A DNA stretch of 55,250 nt from an uncultured Faecalibacterium sp. (GCA_944386015.1 CALWZK010000007.1:1-55250); one strand, 5' to 3'; shown: positions 16,204 to 24,747, numbered from the stretch's first letter. Notes: a model not told the origin generated them from the sequence alone. A program made the numbers and translations.

Positions 16204-16820
16204 GCCCGCTGCCCAGCCCCCCTTTCTGCCTCGGCCAGCAGCCGGTCCACCAGGGCCTCGGCCCGCTGGCGCAGCTGGTCCCGGGTGCCGTCGTTCCGCA
16301 GCACCACATCCGCCCGGGCGGTGAGCTGCGCCTCCGGCATCTGGGCGTCCAGACGGCGGCGGGCCATTTCGGGCCGGATGCCGTCCCGCTGGACAATCCG
16401 CGCCACACTGGTTTCGTAGGGTGCGGTCACCACCACCAGACGGTCCCACATCCCATCCACCACGCTGCCCACCAGCACCGCCCCGTCGATCACGAAAAGC
16501 GGGCTGCCCGCCTGCCGGGCGGCATCCCGGGCGGCCTGGATGGCCGCCGCAATGGCGGGGTGGGTGATGGCGTCCAGGGCCTGTTTGCCCTCCGCCGTGG
16601 CGAAGGCCCGGTCGGCCAGCAGACGCCGGTTCAGCACACCGCTGTCCAGGATATCCGCCCCGAACCGCGCCGCCAGCCGGGCCAGCACCGGCGAGCCCGG
16701 CTGCAAAATCTCCCGGGACAGCCGGTCGGCGTCGGCTGCCGGAATCCCTCTCGCGATAAAACATTCTGTCACCGTGGATTTGCCGCATCCGCTGCGGCCG
16801 GTGATTCCCACCGTCATCAT
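16200..16820 (-). CDS. coaE: dephospho-CoA kinase
   Basis: A 206-residue P-loop kinase that phosphorylates dephospho-CoA at the ribose 3'-OH in the last step of coenzyme A synthesis. It begins MMTVGITGRSGCGKST with Walker A at residues 7-15. DADRLSREI (Asp pair for substrate), the ITHPAI stretch, VIDGAVLVGS and VVVTAPYETSVARIVQRDGI are typical of CoaE. Its ATG overlaps the stop of the upstream gene (ATGA), and its own stop overlaps the TTG of the transglycosylase. Length matches the family. Confidence 0.93.
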   Translation of the reverse strand: MMTVGITGRSGCGKSTVTECFIARGIPAADADRLSREILQPGSPVLARLAARFGADILDSGVLNRRLLADRAFATAEGKQALDAITHPAIAAAIQAARDAARQAGSPLFVIDGAVLVGSVVDGMWDRLVVVTAPYETSVARIVQRDGIRPEMARRRLDAQMPEAQLTARADVVLRNDGTRDQLRQRAEALVDRLLAEAERGAGQRA

Positions 16821-17842
16821 AAGTCGATCACCCGGAAGGCCGCCGCCCGGATCAGCCGGTTGTACACCGCCATCGACACCCCGTCTTTCTCGGGGCACCG
16901 GGCATACACCACCTGGTCCCCCTGCTCATCCAGGGCCCGCAGGCAGCGGAAAATGTGCTTGGACTGGTCGGCGCCGTCCCCTTCCCGGCCGTACTCCACG
17001 CAGGGGAAGGGCAGCCTGGCCGCCTCCCCGGTGAAGCACAGGCAGGCCGGGTGCTGATCGGCATGGGCCTCCACATAAGCCTTGTACTGGTCAAAGCTCC
17101 CCCGCAGGATGGTGACATCCGCCTTGGGGGCGTAGTGTTTGTACTTCATGCCGGGGCTGCGGGCCACTTCGCCCTCCGCCAGCTTTTCCAGGATGGCGTG
17201 GGACACCGCCACTTCCTCCCCCTGGGCCCGTTCCAGGTCCTCCAGGGTGATGTACCCGGGGCGCAGCAGGGTGGGCTTCTCCCCCACCACCGAGATGACG
17301 GTGGACTCCACACCCACCGTGCAGGGCCCGCCGTCCAGGATCAGGGGCAGGCGGCCCTGCATATCGGTCCAGACGTCCTGGGCGGTGGTGGGGCTGGGCT
17401 TGCCCGAGAGGTTGGCCGAGGGGGCCGCAAAGGCGCAGCCGCTGGCTTCGATCACCTTGCGCACCACCGGATGGCTGGGCATCCGGATGCCCACCGTGTC
17501 CAGCCCGGCGCAGCACTCATCGGCCACCTCGGGGCCCCGGGGCATGATGATGGTCAGCGGCCCCGGCCAGAAGGCCGCAGCCAGCAGCTGGGCCCGCTCG
17601 GGGAACTCGCTCACCAGCCCCGGCAGCATCTTCACATCGTCGATGTGGACGATCAGGGGGTTATCCTGGGGGCGGCCCTTGGCCGCGAAAATTTTTGCCA
17701 CAGCCTTGCCGTTCCGGGCGTCGGCAGCAATGCCGTACACCGTCTCGGTGGGCAGGGCCAGGATCTCGCCCTGCCGCAGCAGGGCCGCCGCCCGGGCGAT
17801 GCCCGCATCGTCCGCCGGGCAGAGAAGGGTTTCGATACTCAT
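16817..17842 (-). CDS. threonylcarbamoyl-AMP synthase (Sua5 type)
   Basis: A 341-residue protein making L-threonylcarbamoyl-AMP for the t6A modification of ANN-decoding tRNAs. The N-terminal YrdC domain shows LPTETVYGIAADARN, KIFAAKGRPQDNPLIVHI, AFWPGPLTIIM, AAPSANLSGKPSPTTAQDV and TVGVESTVISV. A C-terminal Sua5 domain (about residues 215-341, joined by RSPGMKYKHYAPKADV) distinguishes it from the short TsaC form. It lies 58 bases after prfA, and the gene order prfA-tsaC is common in Firmicutes. prmC, often between them, is absent here. The site before its ATG is weak (GAAAGCGACGAAG). Confidence 0.93.
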   Translation of the reverse strand: MSIETLLCPADDAGIARAAALLRQGEILALPTETVYGIAADARNGKAVAKIFAAKGRPQDNPLIVHIDDVKMLPGLVSEFPERAQLLAAAFWPGPLTIIMPRGPEVADECCAGLDTVGIRMPSHPVVRKVIEASGCAFAAPSANLSGKPSPTTAQDVWTDMQGRLPLILDGGPCTVGVESTVISVVGEKPTLLRPGYITLEDLERAQGEEVAVSHAILEKLAEGEVARSPGMKYKHYAPKADVTILRGSFDQYKAYVEAHADQHPACLCFTGEAARLPFPCVEYGREGDGADQSKHIFRCLRALDEQGDQVVYARCPEKDGVSMAVYNRLIRAAAFRVIDL

Positions 17843-17900
17843 ACTTCGTCGCTTTCCGGCACGGACCCCCGTGCCTTACCTATCCTTACTACCATCTATA

Positions 17901-18980
17901 TTAGGAAAGCCGGGAAAGTTTCTCGGCCTGTTCGTGCAGAATCAGTGCATCCAGCACCTCGTCCAGCCCGCCGTCCATGATCTTGGACAGGTTGTGGACC
18001 GTCAGCCCGATCCGGTGATCGGTGCAGCGGTCCTGGGGGAAATTGTAGGTGCGGATTTTTTCGCTCCGGTCCCCGGTGCCCACCTGGGCCTGACGGCCGG
18101 CGTTGATGGTGTCCTGCTGTTCCTGCTTCTTTTGGGCCAGCAGGCGGCTGCGGAGGATTTCCAGGGCCTTGTCCTTGTTCTGGAACTGGCTGCGCTCGTT
18201 CTGGCACTCCACCACCATGCCGGTGGGCAGGTGGGTGACCCGGATGGCGCTGGAGGTCTTGTTGATGTGCTGGCCGCCGGCCCCCGAAGAGCGGAAGGTG
18301 TCGATCCGCAGATCCTTCATGTCCAGCTCCACTTCCACTTCCTCCGCCTGGGGCAGCACCGCCACCGTGGCGGTGGAGGTGTGGATCCGGCCCTGGGTCT
18401 CGGTGTCGGGCACCCGCTGGACCCGGTGGACCCCGCTCTCAAATTTCAGGCGGCTGTACACCCCCTGGCCGTTCACCGCAAAGACAGCTTCCCGCACGCC
18501 ACCCAGCTCGGTCTCGCTGAGGTTCAGCAGGTCCAGCTGCCAGCGGCGGCCCTGGGCGTACATGGTGTACATCCGCAGCAGGCTGTGGGCAAACAGGGCG
18601 GCTTCCTCGCCGCCCACCCCGCTGCGGATCTCCACAATCACGCTGCGGCCGTCGTATTCATCTTTGGGCAGCAAAAGCAATTTGAGAGAATTTTCCAGCT
18701 TCGCCGCGGACTGCGCTTTTTCGCAGATTTCCTGCTGTACCATGGCTTTGAAGTCCGGCTCCAGGGCGTCCCCGCCTTCGAGCAGGGCTTTTGCCTGTGC
18801 CAGGTGATCCAGCTCGGTCTGCCAGGCCCGGTAGGCCTGGACCACCGGCTCTGCCTCGTGATACTCCTGCATCAGCTGGCGGAACCGGGCGGGGTCGGCG
18901 GCGGCGTCGGGCTGGTTGAGCCGCTGGGTCAATTCCTCAAAGCGGCGGCTCACCGTCTCCATCTGCTGTTCCAGTGTCAA
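17901..18980 (-). CDS. prfA: peptide chain release factor 1
   Basis: A 359-residue class I release factor that reads UAA and UAG. The catalytic GGQ is at residues 235-237 in SSGAGGQHINKT; the tripeptide that reads the codon is PDT (191-193, in QRVPDTETQGRIHTS), the P-x-T type of RF1. EIRSGVGGEEAALFA and SETELGGVREAVF are typical RF1 segments. I choose a TTG start at 18980: AAAGGAG lies eight bases before it and the length then equals E. coli RF1. An ATG seven codons upstream would overlap that ribosome binding site. It is followed by tsaC and coaE. Confidence 0.94.
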   Translation of the reverse strand: MTLEQQMETVSRRFEELTQRLNQPDAAADPARFRQLMQEYHEAEPVVQAYRAWQTELDHLAQAKALLEGGDALEPDFKAMVQQEICEKAQSAAKLENSLKLLLLPKDEYDGRSVIVEIRSGVGGEEAALFAHSLLRMYTMYAQGRRWQLDLLNLSETELGGVREAVFAVNGQGVYSRLKFESGVHRVQRVPDTETQGRIHTSTATVAVLPQAEEVEVELDMKDLRIDTFRSSGAGGQHINKTSSAIRVTHLPTGMVVECQNERSQFQNKDKALEILRSRLLAQKKQEQQDTINAGRQAQVGTGDRSEKIRTYNFPQDRCTDHRIGLTVHNLSKIMDGGLDEVLDALILHEQAEKLSRLS

Positions 18981-19027
18981 TGTAGTGGCTCCTTTCTGCA
19001 TTCCTGTGGCTTGTGCAGAGAAAAGGG

Positions 19028-19225
19028 CTACTGATGGGTTTCCTGATCGGGTTTGATCACCTTTTTGATGTTCTTCTCGATCTTCACCCGGGGCAGCATG
19101 ACCTCGCGGCCGCAGCCTGTGCAGCGGATGCGGAAATCCATCCCCACCCGCAGCACTTCAAAGCTGGAGGCGCCGCAGGGGTGCTTTTTCCGGGTTTGAA
19201 TGATGTCTCCCACTGCAATATCCAT
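19028..19225 (-). CDS. DUF951 family protein
   Basis: A 65-residue basic protein, MDIAVGDIIQTRKKHPCGA followed by an SFEVLRVGMDFRIRCTGCGREVMLPR segment. This is the small DUF951 (YyzM-like) family found across Firmicutes. It carries a CxxC (CTGC) and an upstream Cys in KHPCG, so metal binding is possible. The start follows AAAGGAG. It heads a leftward transcript into prfA from a clear promoter. Function is unknown. Confidence 0.85.
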   Translation of the reverse strand: MDIAVGDIIQTRKKHPCGASSFEVLRVGMDFRIRCTGCGREVMLPRVKIEKNIKKVIKPDQETHQ

Positions 19226-19287
19226 GGACAGGCTCCTTTCTGACTGGCTGTGCGGCAGGGCCCAAAGGGGGCAGCGCCGCATTCCAT

Positions 19288-19316
19288 AGTATAAACCAAA
19301 CGCATATAAAAAGCAA
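19288..19316 (-). promoter_or_regulatory. sigma-A-type promoter for DUF951-prfA-tsaC-coaE-slt
   Basis: TTGCTT, a 17-base spacer and TATACT read leftwards, about 63 bases before the DUF951 start. Confidence 0.72.
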
Positions 19317-19405
19317 ATACCACACAAAAAATTCGCATAAGCTGTAAGGGGGCGCCCGGCCCCCGCAACGCCTGTGCCACAGAACCGAAGAAAGAGGAAT
19401 CAAAG

Positions 19406-20341
19406 ATGATGCAAAGCTTTAGAACCGAAGGCAATTACCGGGACGCGTCCCGTCTGAGCAGCGCCGAGCTGCGGGCCGCCATCACCAGCGGCGAGATCCT
19501 CCAGAGCACCGCCCTGGCCTTTGACACCCAGCGCCAGCTGCGGTTTGAGCTGGGGGGCATCCGGGGGGTGATGCCCTTTGCCCAGTGCGCCGAAGGGGCC
19601 GGCACCGGCGCGGTGCGGGACATCGCGGTGCTGACCCGGGTGGGCCGGGCCACCTGCTTTGTGATCGAAAGCCTGGAGGAGGACGCCCAGGGCCGGCCCT
19701 TCTACCGGCTGTCCCGGGCCAAGGCCCAGCAGATGTGCCGGGAGGAATACCTGGACCATCTGGTGCCGGGGGACGTCCTCCCCTGCACCGTCACCCACAT
19801 CGAGTCCTTCGGGGCCTTCTGCGATGTGGGCTGCGGCATCAGCGCCCTGCTGCCCATCGACTGCATGTCGGTGAGCCGCATCTCCTCCCCTGCCGACCGG
19901 GTGTCGGTGGGGCAGCAGATCCTCTGCGCCATCCGCAGCAGGGACCCCCAGAACCGGTTTGTGCTGACCATCCGGGAGCTTTTGGGCACCTGGGCCGAAA
20001 ACGCCGCCGCCTTTTCGGCGGGGGAGACGGTGGTCGGGATTGTGCGGAGCATCGAGGAATACGGCACTTTCGTGGAGATTGCACCCAATCTGGCGGGGCT
20101 GGCCGAGAGTTGCCCCGACCTGCGCCCCGGCCAGGCGGTCAGCGTCTACATCAAGAGCATCCTGCCCGAAAAGATGAAGATCAAGCTGGTGATCGTCAAC
20201 CGCAGCCTGGGCCAGAACCACCGGTTTGACCTGCAGTACTTCGTCACCTCGGGGCACATCGACCGGTGGGTCTACTCCACCCCCGAGAGCAAAAAGCAGA
20301 TCGTCACCGAATTTGCCTGCCCGGCTTTGAATCCGGCTTGA
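19406..20341 (+). CDS. S1 RNA-binding domain protein
   Basis: A 311-residue protein with two S1 (OB-fold) RNA-binding domains: about residues 121-190 (PGDVLPCTVTHIESFGAFCDV) and 206-268 (GETVVGIVRSIEEYGTFVEI). An N-terminal region (35-100) may be a degenerate third. It is shorter than ribosomal protein S1 and resembles the S1-like proteins of Clostridia annotated as 30S ribosomal protein S1. It probably binds mRNA or ribosomes. The start is preceded by GAAAGAGG. The gene diverges from the DUF951-prfA operon, and a promoter for the next gene overlaps its stop. Confidence 0.85.
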   Translation: MMQSFRTEGNYRDASRLSSAELRAAITSGEILQSTALAFDTQRQLRFELGGIRGVMPFAQCAEGAGTGAVRDIAVLTRVGRATCFVIESLEEDAQGRPFYRLSRAKAQQMCREEYLDHLVPGDVLPCTVTHIESFGAFCDVGCGISALLPIDCMSVSRISSPADRVSVGQQILCAIRSRDPQNRFVLTIRELLGTWAENAAAFSAGETVVGIVRSIEEYGTFVEIAPNLAGLAESCPDLRPGQAVSVYIKSILPEKMKIKLVIVNRSLGQNHRFDLQYFVTSGHIDRWVYSTPESKKQIVTEFACPALNPA

Positions 20342-20366
20342 AAAACGGGGCGAAACCTTTTATACT
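20338..20366 (+). promoter_or_regulatory. sigma-A-type promoter for the DUF4364 gene
   Basis: TTGAAA (overlapping the TGA of the S1-domain gene), a 17-base spacer and TATACT, about 64 bases before the next start. Confidence 0.75.
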
Positions 20367-20429
20367 GGTACAAGACGGAACACGACCGGCGGGCGCCGCC
20401 CGCCCTTATCATAAAAGGATGTGACAAAC

Positions 20430-20987
20430 ATGGCTGAACGCGAAGCCTTTACCGCGGGGGTCCGGCCCGGCGGGCTGACCACCAGCACCGAGATCCGGCT
20501 TTTGCTGTGTTATCTGGTGCAGAACACCGGCGCGGTGTCCCAGCATCAGCTGGAGGCGGCCCTGATGGACACCCAGCTGGTGAATTATTTCGAGATTGGC
20601 TCGGGGCTGGACGACATCCGCCGCCAGGGCCTGGTGGCCCAGGACGCCGACGGCCTCTACACCATCACCGACAAAGGCCGCCGTGTGGCCGGGGAGCTGG
20701 CCTACGACCTGCCCCGCAGCGTCCGTGAAAAGGCGGTGGCGGCTGTGCTGAAAGCCCAGCTGTGGTCCCGCAAGCAGGCGGAGTACAGCGCCGCCATCAC
20801 CGAGGCCGACGACGGCCACTGCACCGTCCGCTGCACCATCAACCGGCTGGACGAAAAGCTCTTCTGCCTCGACCTGGGCATGCCCGACCGCCTCACCGCC
20901 GAGCTGGTCAAAAAGCAGTTCATCCTCAAAGGCAACGAGATCTACCAGCTGCTGATCAACAAACTGACGGAAGAGGAGAAAAGCTAA
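20430..20987 (+). CDS. DUF4364 family protein (winged-helix-like)
   Basis: A 185-residue protein of the DUF4364 family, common in Clostridia. The N-terminal part (residues 17-95) looks like a winged helix-turn-helix: TSTEIRLLLCYLVQNTG, then a recognition-like stretch and a wing (GLVAQDADGLYTITDKGRRVAGEL). The C-terminal part is mixed alpha/beta, ending IYQLLINKLTEEEKS. A regulatory DNA-binding role is plausible but unproven. I use the ATG at 20430 with AAAGGA upstream; a GTG nine bases earlier is possible. It has its own promoter. Confidence 0.83.
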   Translation: MAEREAFTAGVRPGGLTTSTEIRLLLCYLVQNTGAVSQHQLEAALMDTQLVNYFEIGSGLDDIRRQGLVAQDADGLYTITDKGRRVAGELAYDLPRSVREKAVAAVLKAQLWSRKQAEYSAAITEADDGHCTVRCTINRLDEKLFCLDLGMPDRLTAELVKKQFILKGNEIYQLLINKLTEEEKS

Positions 20988-20989
20988 AT

Positions 20990-21013
20990 CCTACTTTTTT
21001 GAAAAAAAGTAGG
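20990..21013 (+). terminator. hairpin terminator after the DUF4364 gene
   Basis: CCTACTTTTTT / AAAAAAAGTAGG inverted repeat three bases past the stop codon. A near-twin (GTTACTTTTCT hairpin) follows copA at 54690, next to the same class of repeats. Confidence 0.55.
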
Positions 21014-21447
21014 CAAAAAACTTTTCACCTGGTACCACTGACGGCCTGGGCCTCTCAAAGCTCTGCCGGCGGGAAGCTGTGCCGCTCTTCGTCGGCGTTT
21101 GAGCTGCGCTCGCGTACACACATCCCTGCTCCTATTTATTTAGGGGCGGGGATTTTTTCTTTATAAATAAGCGGGGGTGGGGTGCATCGGGGCACAAACT
21201 GTGCCGGTCTTTTTTTCCTTGATTTTTCATCTAATCCCCCCGGGTTGCGGTGCCCTGTTTTTGCTGCGCGCCACGGGGGGCGCTTGCAAAAGCAGACCGC
21301 TGCCCCTGCTCCGCTTCGGCTGTTTCTGCCGCAGGCAGCGCCTCAGCTGCCCCCTGTTGGGGGGCTCTGGGCCTCTGACTGCTCCCCCTCCCGCAGCGCC
21401 CCACGGCGGATTGCTTGCCGAAAACTTTGCCGCTCACCGGCAGGATT
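21014..21447. repeat. mosaic intergenic repeats, including a CACCTGGTACCAC element
   Basis: No gene is visible here. A module beginning CACCTGGTACCAC (21031) and ending in a terminator-like hairpin (ATCCCTGCTCCTATT ... AGGGGCGGGGATTTTT, to about 21160) recurs at 54838-54978. The stretch 21241-21303 is a diverged reverse-complement copy of 41507-41565. The segment 21418-21447 (GCCGAAAACTTTGCCGC) also occurs at 24460 and 51110, always just before a composite palindrome. Confidence 0.65.
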
Positions 21448-21756
21448 TGTATTCCCACCCTCCCGCCCACAGAGGTGTCCCCCTGCCGCTGCGCGGCATC
21501 CCCCTCCGGGGGACCGGCGGAAAACTGCTCCTTCTTCCATTGACAATGCCGCAGCTGCAAGACATGTACAGCGCAAATTCAGAGGGAGAGGTCTGCGGTA
21601 TAGAGCCCCTTTCCCTCTATTGGCAATGCCTCAGTGAAAGCTACCCCGCAGCGTAAGCCCAGAAGGAGCAGTCCCCGGTTCAGAGCCCCCGTATGGGGGC
21701 GGCGGCGCAGCCGCGGGGGAACCGATAAAAGGGTGGAGGGCGGGTTTAGATAAAAA
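21448..21756. repeat. composite palindromic repeat, copy 1
   Basis: About 309 bp bounded by imperfect inverted ends: CCCACCCTCCCGCCCACAGA on the left and GGGTGGAGGGCGGGTTTAGA on the right. Inner arms CTGCTCCTTCTT (21526) and AGAAGGAGCAG (21660) also form an inverted pair, and a GC hairpin (CCGCTGCGCGGCA) lies near the left end. The same parts recur in copies at 24485, 41073, 51126 and 55004. No convincing coding sequence lies inside. Confidence 0.7.
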
Positions 21757-21888
21757 ATAAGAGTAAAAAAGCACCCCCGTTCCGGGCGCCGGGAAGGGGC
21801 CTCCCTCACTTCACGTTCAAAAAGTGTTCAAACTTTGCTCAACTTTTAAACACAGTTTTATCATACCATACAAATCTTCATCAGGCGA

Positions 21889-21917
21889 TTGACAATCTTT
21901 CACGATCGTGTTACTGT
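21889..21917 (+). promoter_or_regulatory. promoter of the T-box-cstA transcript
   Basis: A consensus TTGACA with a 17-base spacer to TACTGT, just upstream of the T-box leader. The stretch 21757-21888 shows nothing else recognisable. Confidence 0.65.
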
Positions 21918-21924
21918 ATAGGCG

Positions 21925-22241
21925 TTCACAAGCCAGATACCAAATGCGATGAACAGGACGTGCCTGCCCGCACACCGCTCTCAGAGAGCCGCCGTCGATG
22001 GAAACGCGGCAGCAAGGAGCCGGCCGGCGATCCCCTGCAAGCAGCCAGCGTGAAAAGCCTTCGCAGCTCACTAGCGCCGGCCGGAAGCCCCCCGTTATCC
22101 CAGGGCGCGTGGTACAGGCCATGGGCCCTGCCGCGGCAGAGTGGCCGCCCCTTCGGCGGCAAGCAAAGTGGTAACGCGGAGCATTCAGCCTTCGTCTTTG
22201 CATCCAGTTGCAGGACTGTATGCAGGGGCGGGGGCTTTTTT
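21925..22241 (+). ncRNA. T-box leader (tRNA-sensing riboswitch) of cstA
   Basis: The leader has T-box marks in the right order: a lower stem I with GCGATGAACAGGAC, the AGAGAG bulge and GATGGAAACGC region (21976-22005), a CCGTTATC segment (22087-22095), the T-box AAGTGGTAACGCGG (22166-22179) with matching TTCGTCTTTGC, and an intrinsic terminator ending in T6 at about 22241. Uncharged cognate tRNA should favour antitermination. The specifier is not certain: GTGAAAAGCCTTCGC near 22050 suggests GCC (Ala) or AGC (Ser). Confidence 0.82.
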
Positions 22242-22299
22242 CATCCCCTGGCAGCTGGCTTTGGGCAGAATATTTTGTGAGTAAGAGAAGGGGAAAATC

Positions 22300-23991
22300 A
22301 TGAACACACTCGTTATTGTCCTGATCGCAGCGGTGTGTCTGGTTGCGGCCTACGCCCTCTACGGGCGCTGGATCGCCAAGACCTGGGGCATCGACCCCAC
22401 CGCCAAAACCCCTGCCGTCCGGTTCAACGACGGCAAGGACTATGTGCCCACTGACGGCCTGACCGTGTTCAGCCACCAGTTCAGCTCCATCGCCGGCGCC
22501 GGCCCTGTCACCGGCGCCATCCAGGCCGCAGCCTTCGGCTGGCTGCCGGTGCTGCTGTGGATCCTGCTGGGCGGCATCTTCTTCGGCGCCGTCACCGACT
22601 TCGGCGCCCTGTACGCCAGCGTCAAGAACGACGGCAAGTCCATGGGCCTGCTGATCGAGAAGTACATCGGCAAACTGGGCCGCAAGCTGTTCCTGCTGTT
22701 CTGCTGGCTGTTCACCCTGCTGGTCATCGCCGCCTTTGCTGACATGGTGGCCGGCACCTTCAACGCCTTCGGCACCGACGGCGCTCTGGCAGAGGCCGCC
22801 CAGACCAACGGCGCCGCCGGCACCATCTCCCTGCTGTTCATCGTCTTCGCCATGATCTTTGGCCTGCTGCAGAAGAACCTCCACCTCTCCGGCTGGAAGG
22901 AAGTTGTGGTGGGCCTGGTGTGCACCGTGGCCGCTCTGGCTCTGGGCATGATGATGCCCCTGATCGCCAACCAGGAGACCTGGACCTACGTCACCTTTGT
23001 TTACATCTTCTTCGCCGCCGTGCTGCCCATGTGGCTGCTGAAACAGCCCCGCGACTACATGACCACCTTCATGTTCATCGGCATGATCGCCGGCGCCGTG
23101 GTGGGCCTGCTGGTGGCACACCCCACCATGAACCTGCCGGTCTTCACCGGCTTCCACAATGACAGCCTGGGCGATCTGTTCCCCATCCTGTTCGTCACCG
23201 TGGCCTGCGGCGCCGTCTCCGGCTTCCACAGCCTGGTGTCTTCCGGCACTTCCTCCAAGACTGTCTCCAATGAAAAGGATATGCTGAAGGTTGGCTACGG
23301 CGCCATGGTGCTGGAGAGCCTGCTGGCTACCCTGGCCCTGTGCGTGGCCGGCGCTTCCGCTGCCGCCGACGGCACCGCCGCCGTGGGCACCCCGTTCCAG
23401 ATCTTCAGCCGCGGCGTGGCCGGCTTCCTGGAGATGTTCGGCGTGCCCGTCTACGTGGCCCAGTGCTTCATGACCATGTGCGTGTCCGCCCTGGCCCTGA
23501 CCAGTCTGGACGCCGTGGCCCGCATCGGCCGCATGAGCTTCCAGGAGCTGTTCAGCGTGGACGACATGGCCCACGCTGAGGGCTGGCGCAAGCTGCTGTG
23601 CAACACCTACTTCTCCACCATCGTCACCCTGCTGTGCGGCTTCATCCTGACCAAGGTGGGCTACTCCAACATCTGGCCCCTGTTTGGTTCCGCCAACCAG
23701 CTGCTGAGCGCCCTGGTTCTGGTGACCCTGTGCGTCTTCCTGAAGGTCACCGGCCGCAGCAACAAGATGCTGTTCCCGCCGCTGATCATCATGCTGTGCG
23801 TCACCTTCACCGCCCTGGTGGAGCGGCTGATCGCCCTGATCAAGGCATTCCAGGCCGGCAGCGCCACCTTCATGATGGAGGGCCTGCAGCTGATCTTCGC
23901 TGTGCTGCTGATCGCCCTGGGCCTGACCATCGTCATCAACTCCCTGCGGTCTTACTTCCAGGCCAAGCACAACAGTGAGACCAACGTCTAA
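22300..23991 (+). CDS. cstA: carbon starvation protein CstA (peptide/pyruvate transporter)
   Basis: A 563-residue membrane protein of the CstA family, known to carry peptides or pyruvate into the cell. Family segments include YGRWIAKTWGIDP, DYVPT, FSHQFSSIAGAGPVTGAIQAA (about 64-84), FFGAVTDFGALYASVKNDGKS, FHSLVSSGTSSK and FGSANQLLSALVL. About 15 hydrophobic segments are present. The ATG at 22300 follows AGAAGGGG. It is shorter than the enterobacterial CstA and resembles the Firmicutes form. A T-box controls it, tying expression to shortage of one aminoacyl-tRNA, which suggests uptake of peptides as an amino acid source. Confidence 0.93.
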   Translation: MNTLVIVLIAAVCLVAAYALYGRWIAKTWGIDPTAKTPAVRFNDGKDYVPTDGLTVFSHQFSSIAGAGPVTGAIQAAAFGWLPVLLWILLGGIFFGAVTDFGALYASVKNDGKSMGLLIEKYIGKLGRKLFLLFCWLFTLLVIAAFADMVAGTFNAFGTDGALAEAAQTNGAAGTISLLFIVFAMIFGLLQKNLHLSGWKEVVVGLVCTVAALALGMMMPLIANQETWTYVTFVYIFFAAVLPMWLLKQPRDYMTTFMFIGMIAGAVVGLLVAHPTMNLPVFTGFHNDSLGDLFPILFVTVACGAVSGFHSLVSSGTSSKTVSNEKDMLKVGYGAMVLESLLATLALCVAGASAAADGTAAVGTPFQIFSRGVAGFLEMFGVPVYVAQCFMTMCVSALALTSLDAVARIGRMSFQELFSVDDMAHAEGWRKLLCNTYFSTIVTLLCGFILTKVGYSNIWPLFGSANQLLSALVLVTLCVFLKVTGRSNKMLFPPLIIMLCVTFTALVERLIALIKAFQAGSATFMMEGLQLIFAVLLIALGLTIVINSLRSYFQAKHNSETNV

Positions 23992-24030
23992 CCAAGCGAT
24001 TCCGTTTTAACCTTTTTACCGTGCAACCGG

Positions 24031-24066
24031 GAAAGCGCCGTCTGGGCAACCAGGCGGCGCTTTTCC
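24031..24066 (+). terminator. intrinsic terminator after cstA
   Basis: Stem AAAGCGCCG / CGGCGCTTT with T-rich flank, about 40 bases past the stop. Confidence 0.85.
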
Positions 24067-24134
24067 TTGTGTAATTGCAAATTCCAGGTTAGCAGCTTTA
24101 GCCTCTAGCGCTGTCCGGCCCTTCCGGCCCGACG

Positions 24135-24440
24135 GACGCTGCGCTGGCCCAGAGGGGGAGGGAGGGTGTTTCGAATCCCCCTCCCTACCCCCTCTGGACT
24201 CCCTACCCTCCCGCAACGACCAGAGGAAACCTCTGGACTCACAAGAAGAAGTCGCAGCGAACAAAGGCCTAAAAAATGCGACACTCTGCCTGGCCCATTG
24301 AAACCACCAACACGCTAAAACGGCGGCAGATGCATTTTTCTTAACGGCCTTTGAAACGCTGCTCCGGTTGCAAAAAATGCGCCAGCTGTGGCTGGCGCGT
24401 AACTGCCAGGGTCCGGGCAGACTTTTCTATTGTCTTTACC
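24135..24440. repeat. 306-bp near-identical repeat, copy 1
   Basis: This block is almost base-for-base identical to 40723-41028; by eye I find one difference (a T/C in the AAAAAATGCGCC segment). It contains a long hairpin (CCAGAGGGGGAGGGAGGG paired with CCCTACCCCCTCTGG), a second one CCAGAGGAAACCTCTGG, and GCGCCAGC-TGTG-GCTGGCGC, which on the minus strand is followed by ATTTTTT like a terminator. No ORF with a credible start is present. Each copy is followed by a composite palindrome. Confidence 0.85.
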
Positions 24441-24484
24441 CCTCACGGCGGTTGTGCTGCCGAAAACTTTGCCGCTTTGCCGGT

Positions 24485-24686
24485 GGGATTATTTGAACCC
24501 ACCCACCCGCCCACAGAGGTAACCCCCGGCCTGCGGCCGCGCCCCTTGACAGGGGCTCGAAACCAAAAACTGCTCCCTCAGTCTCATGGCTGAAGGAGCA
24601 GCTAACAGCTAATTCCCCCGAAGGGGGACTGCCGCGCAGCGGCAGGGGGGACACCGATAAAAGGGTGGAGGGCGGGTTTAGATCAT
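24485..24686. repeat. composite palindromic repeat, copy 2
   Basis: About 200 bp starting TTTGAACCCACCCACCCGCC and ending AAGGGTGGAGGGCGGGTTTA, roughly inverted ends. It holds GCCTGCGGCCGCGCCCC, an ACTGCTCCCT / AAGGAGCAG inner pair and a CTGCCGCGCAGCGGCAG hairpin. The end abuts the terminator of spoIVA. Confidence 0.72.
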
Positions 24687-24711
24687 AAATAAAATTTCCA
24701 GCTTTGCCTAA

Positions 24712-24747
24712 ATAAAAAGCTCCCTCAACCTATCCGGCCAAGGGAGC
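24712..24747 (-). terminator. intrinsic terminator after spoIVA
   Basis: Stem GCTCCCT / AGGGAGC followed by TTTTTA on the minus strand, 15 bases past the stop. Confidence 0.82.

Noticed and set aside
20988-21790. Decayed protein-coding gene in the spacer after the DUF4364 gene
   Set aside because: All frames are low-complexity and the sequence is accounted for by repeat modules found elsewhere in the window.
24135-24260. tRNA-like fragment (GGGTGTTTCGAATCCCCC resembles a T-arm)
   Set aside because: The TTCGAAT loop sits in a long hairpin of 18 bp or so, with no acceptor, D-arm or anticodon arm around it.
24351-24593. Cys-rich ORFs in both 306-bp repeats (MKRCSGCKK-type) as a small zinc protein
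   Set aside because: They would need a TTG start with no ribosome binding site, run from the repeat into the adjoining palindrome, and diverge with indels between the two copies (the other is at 40939-41205).
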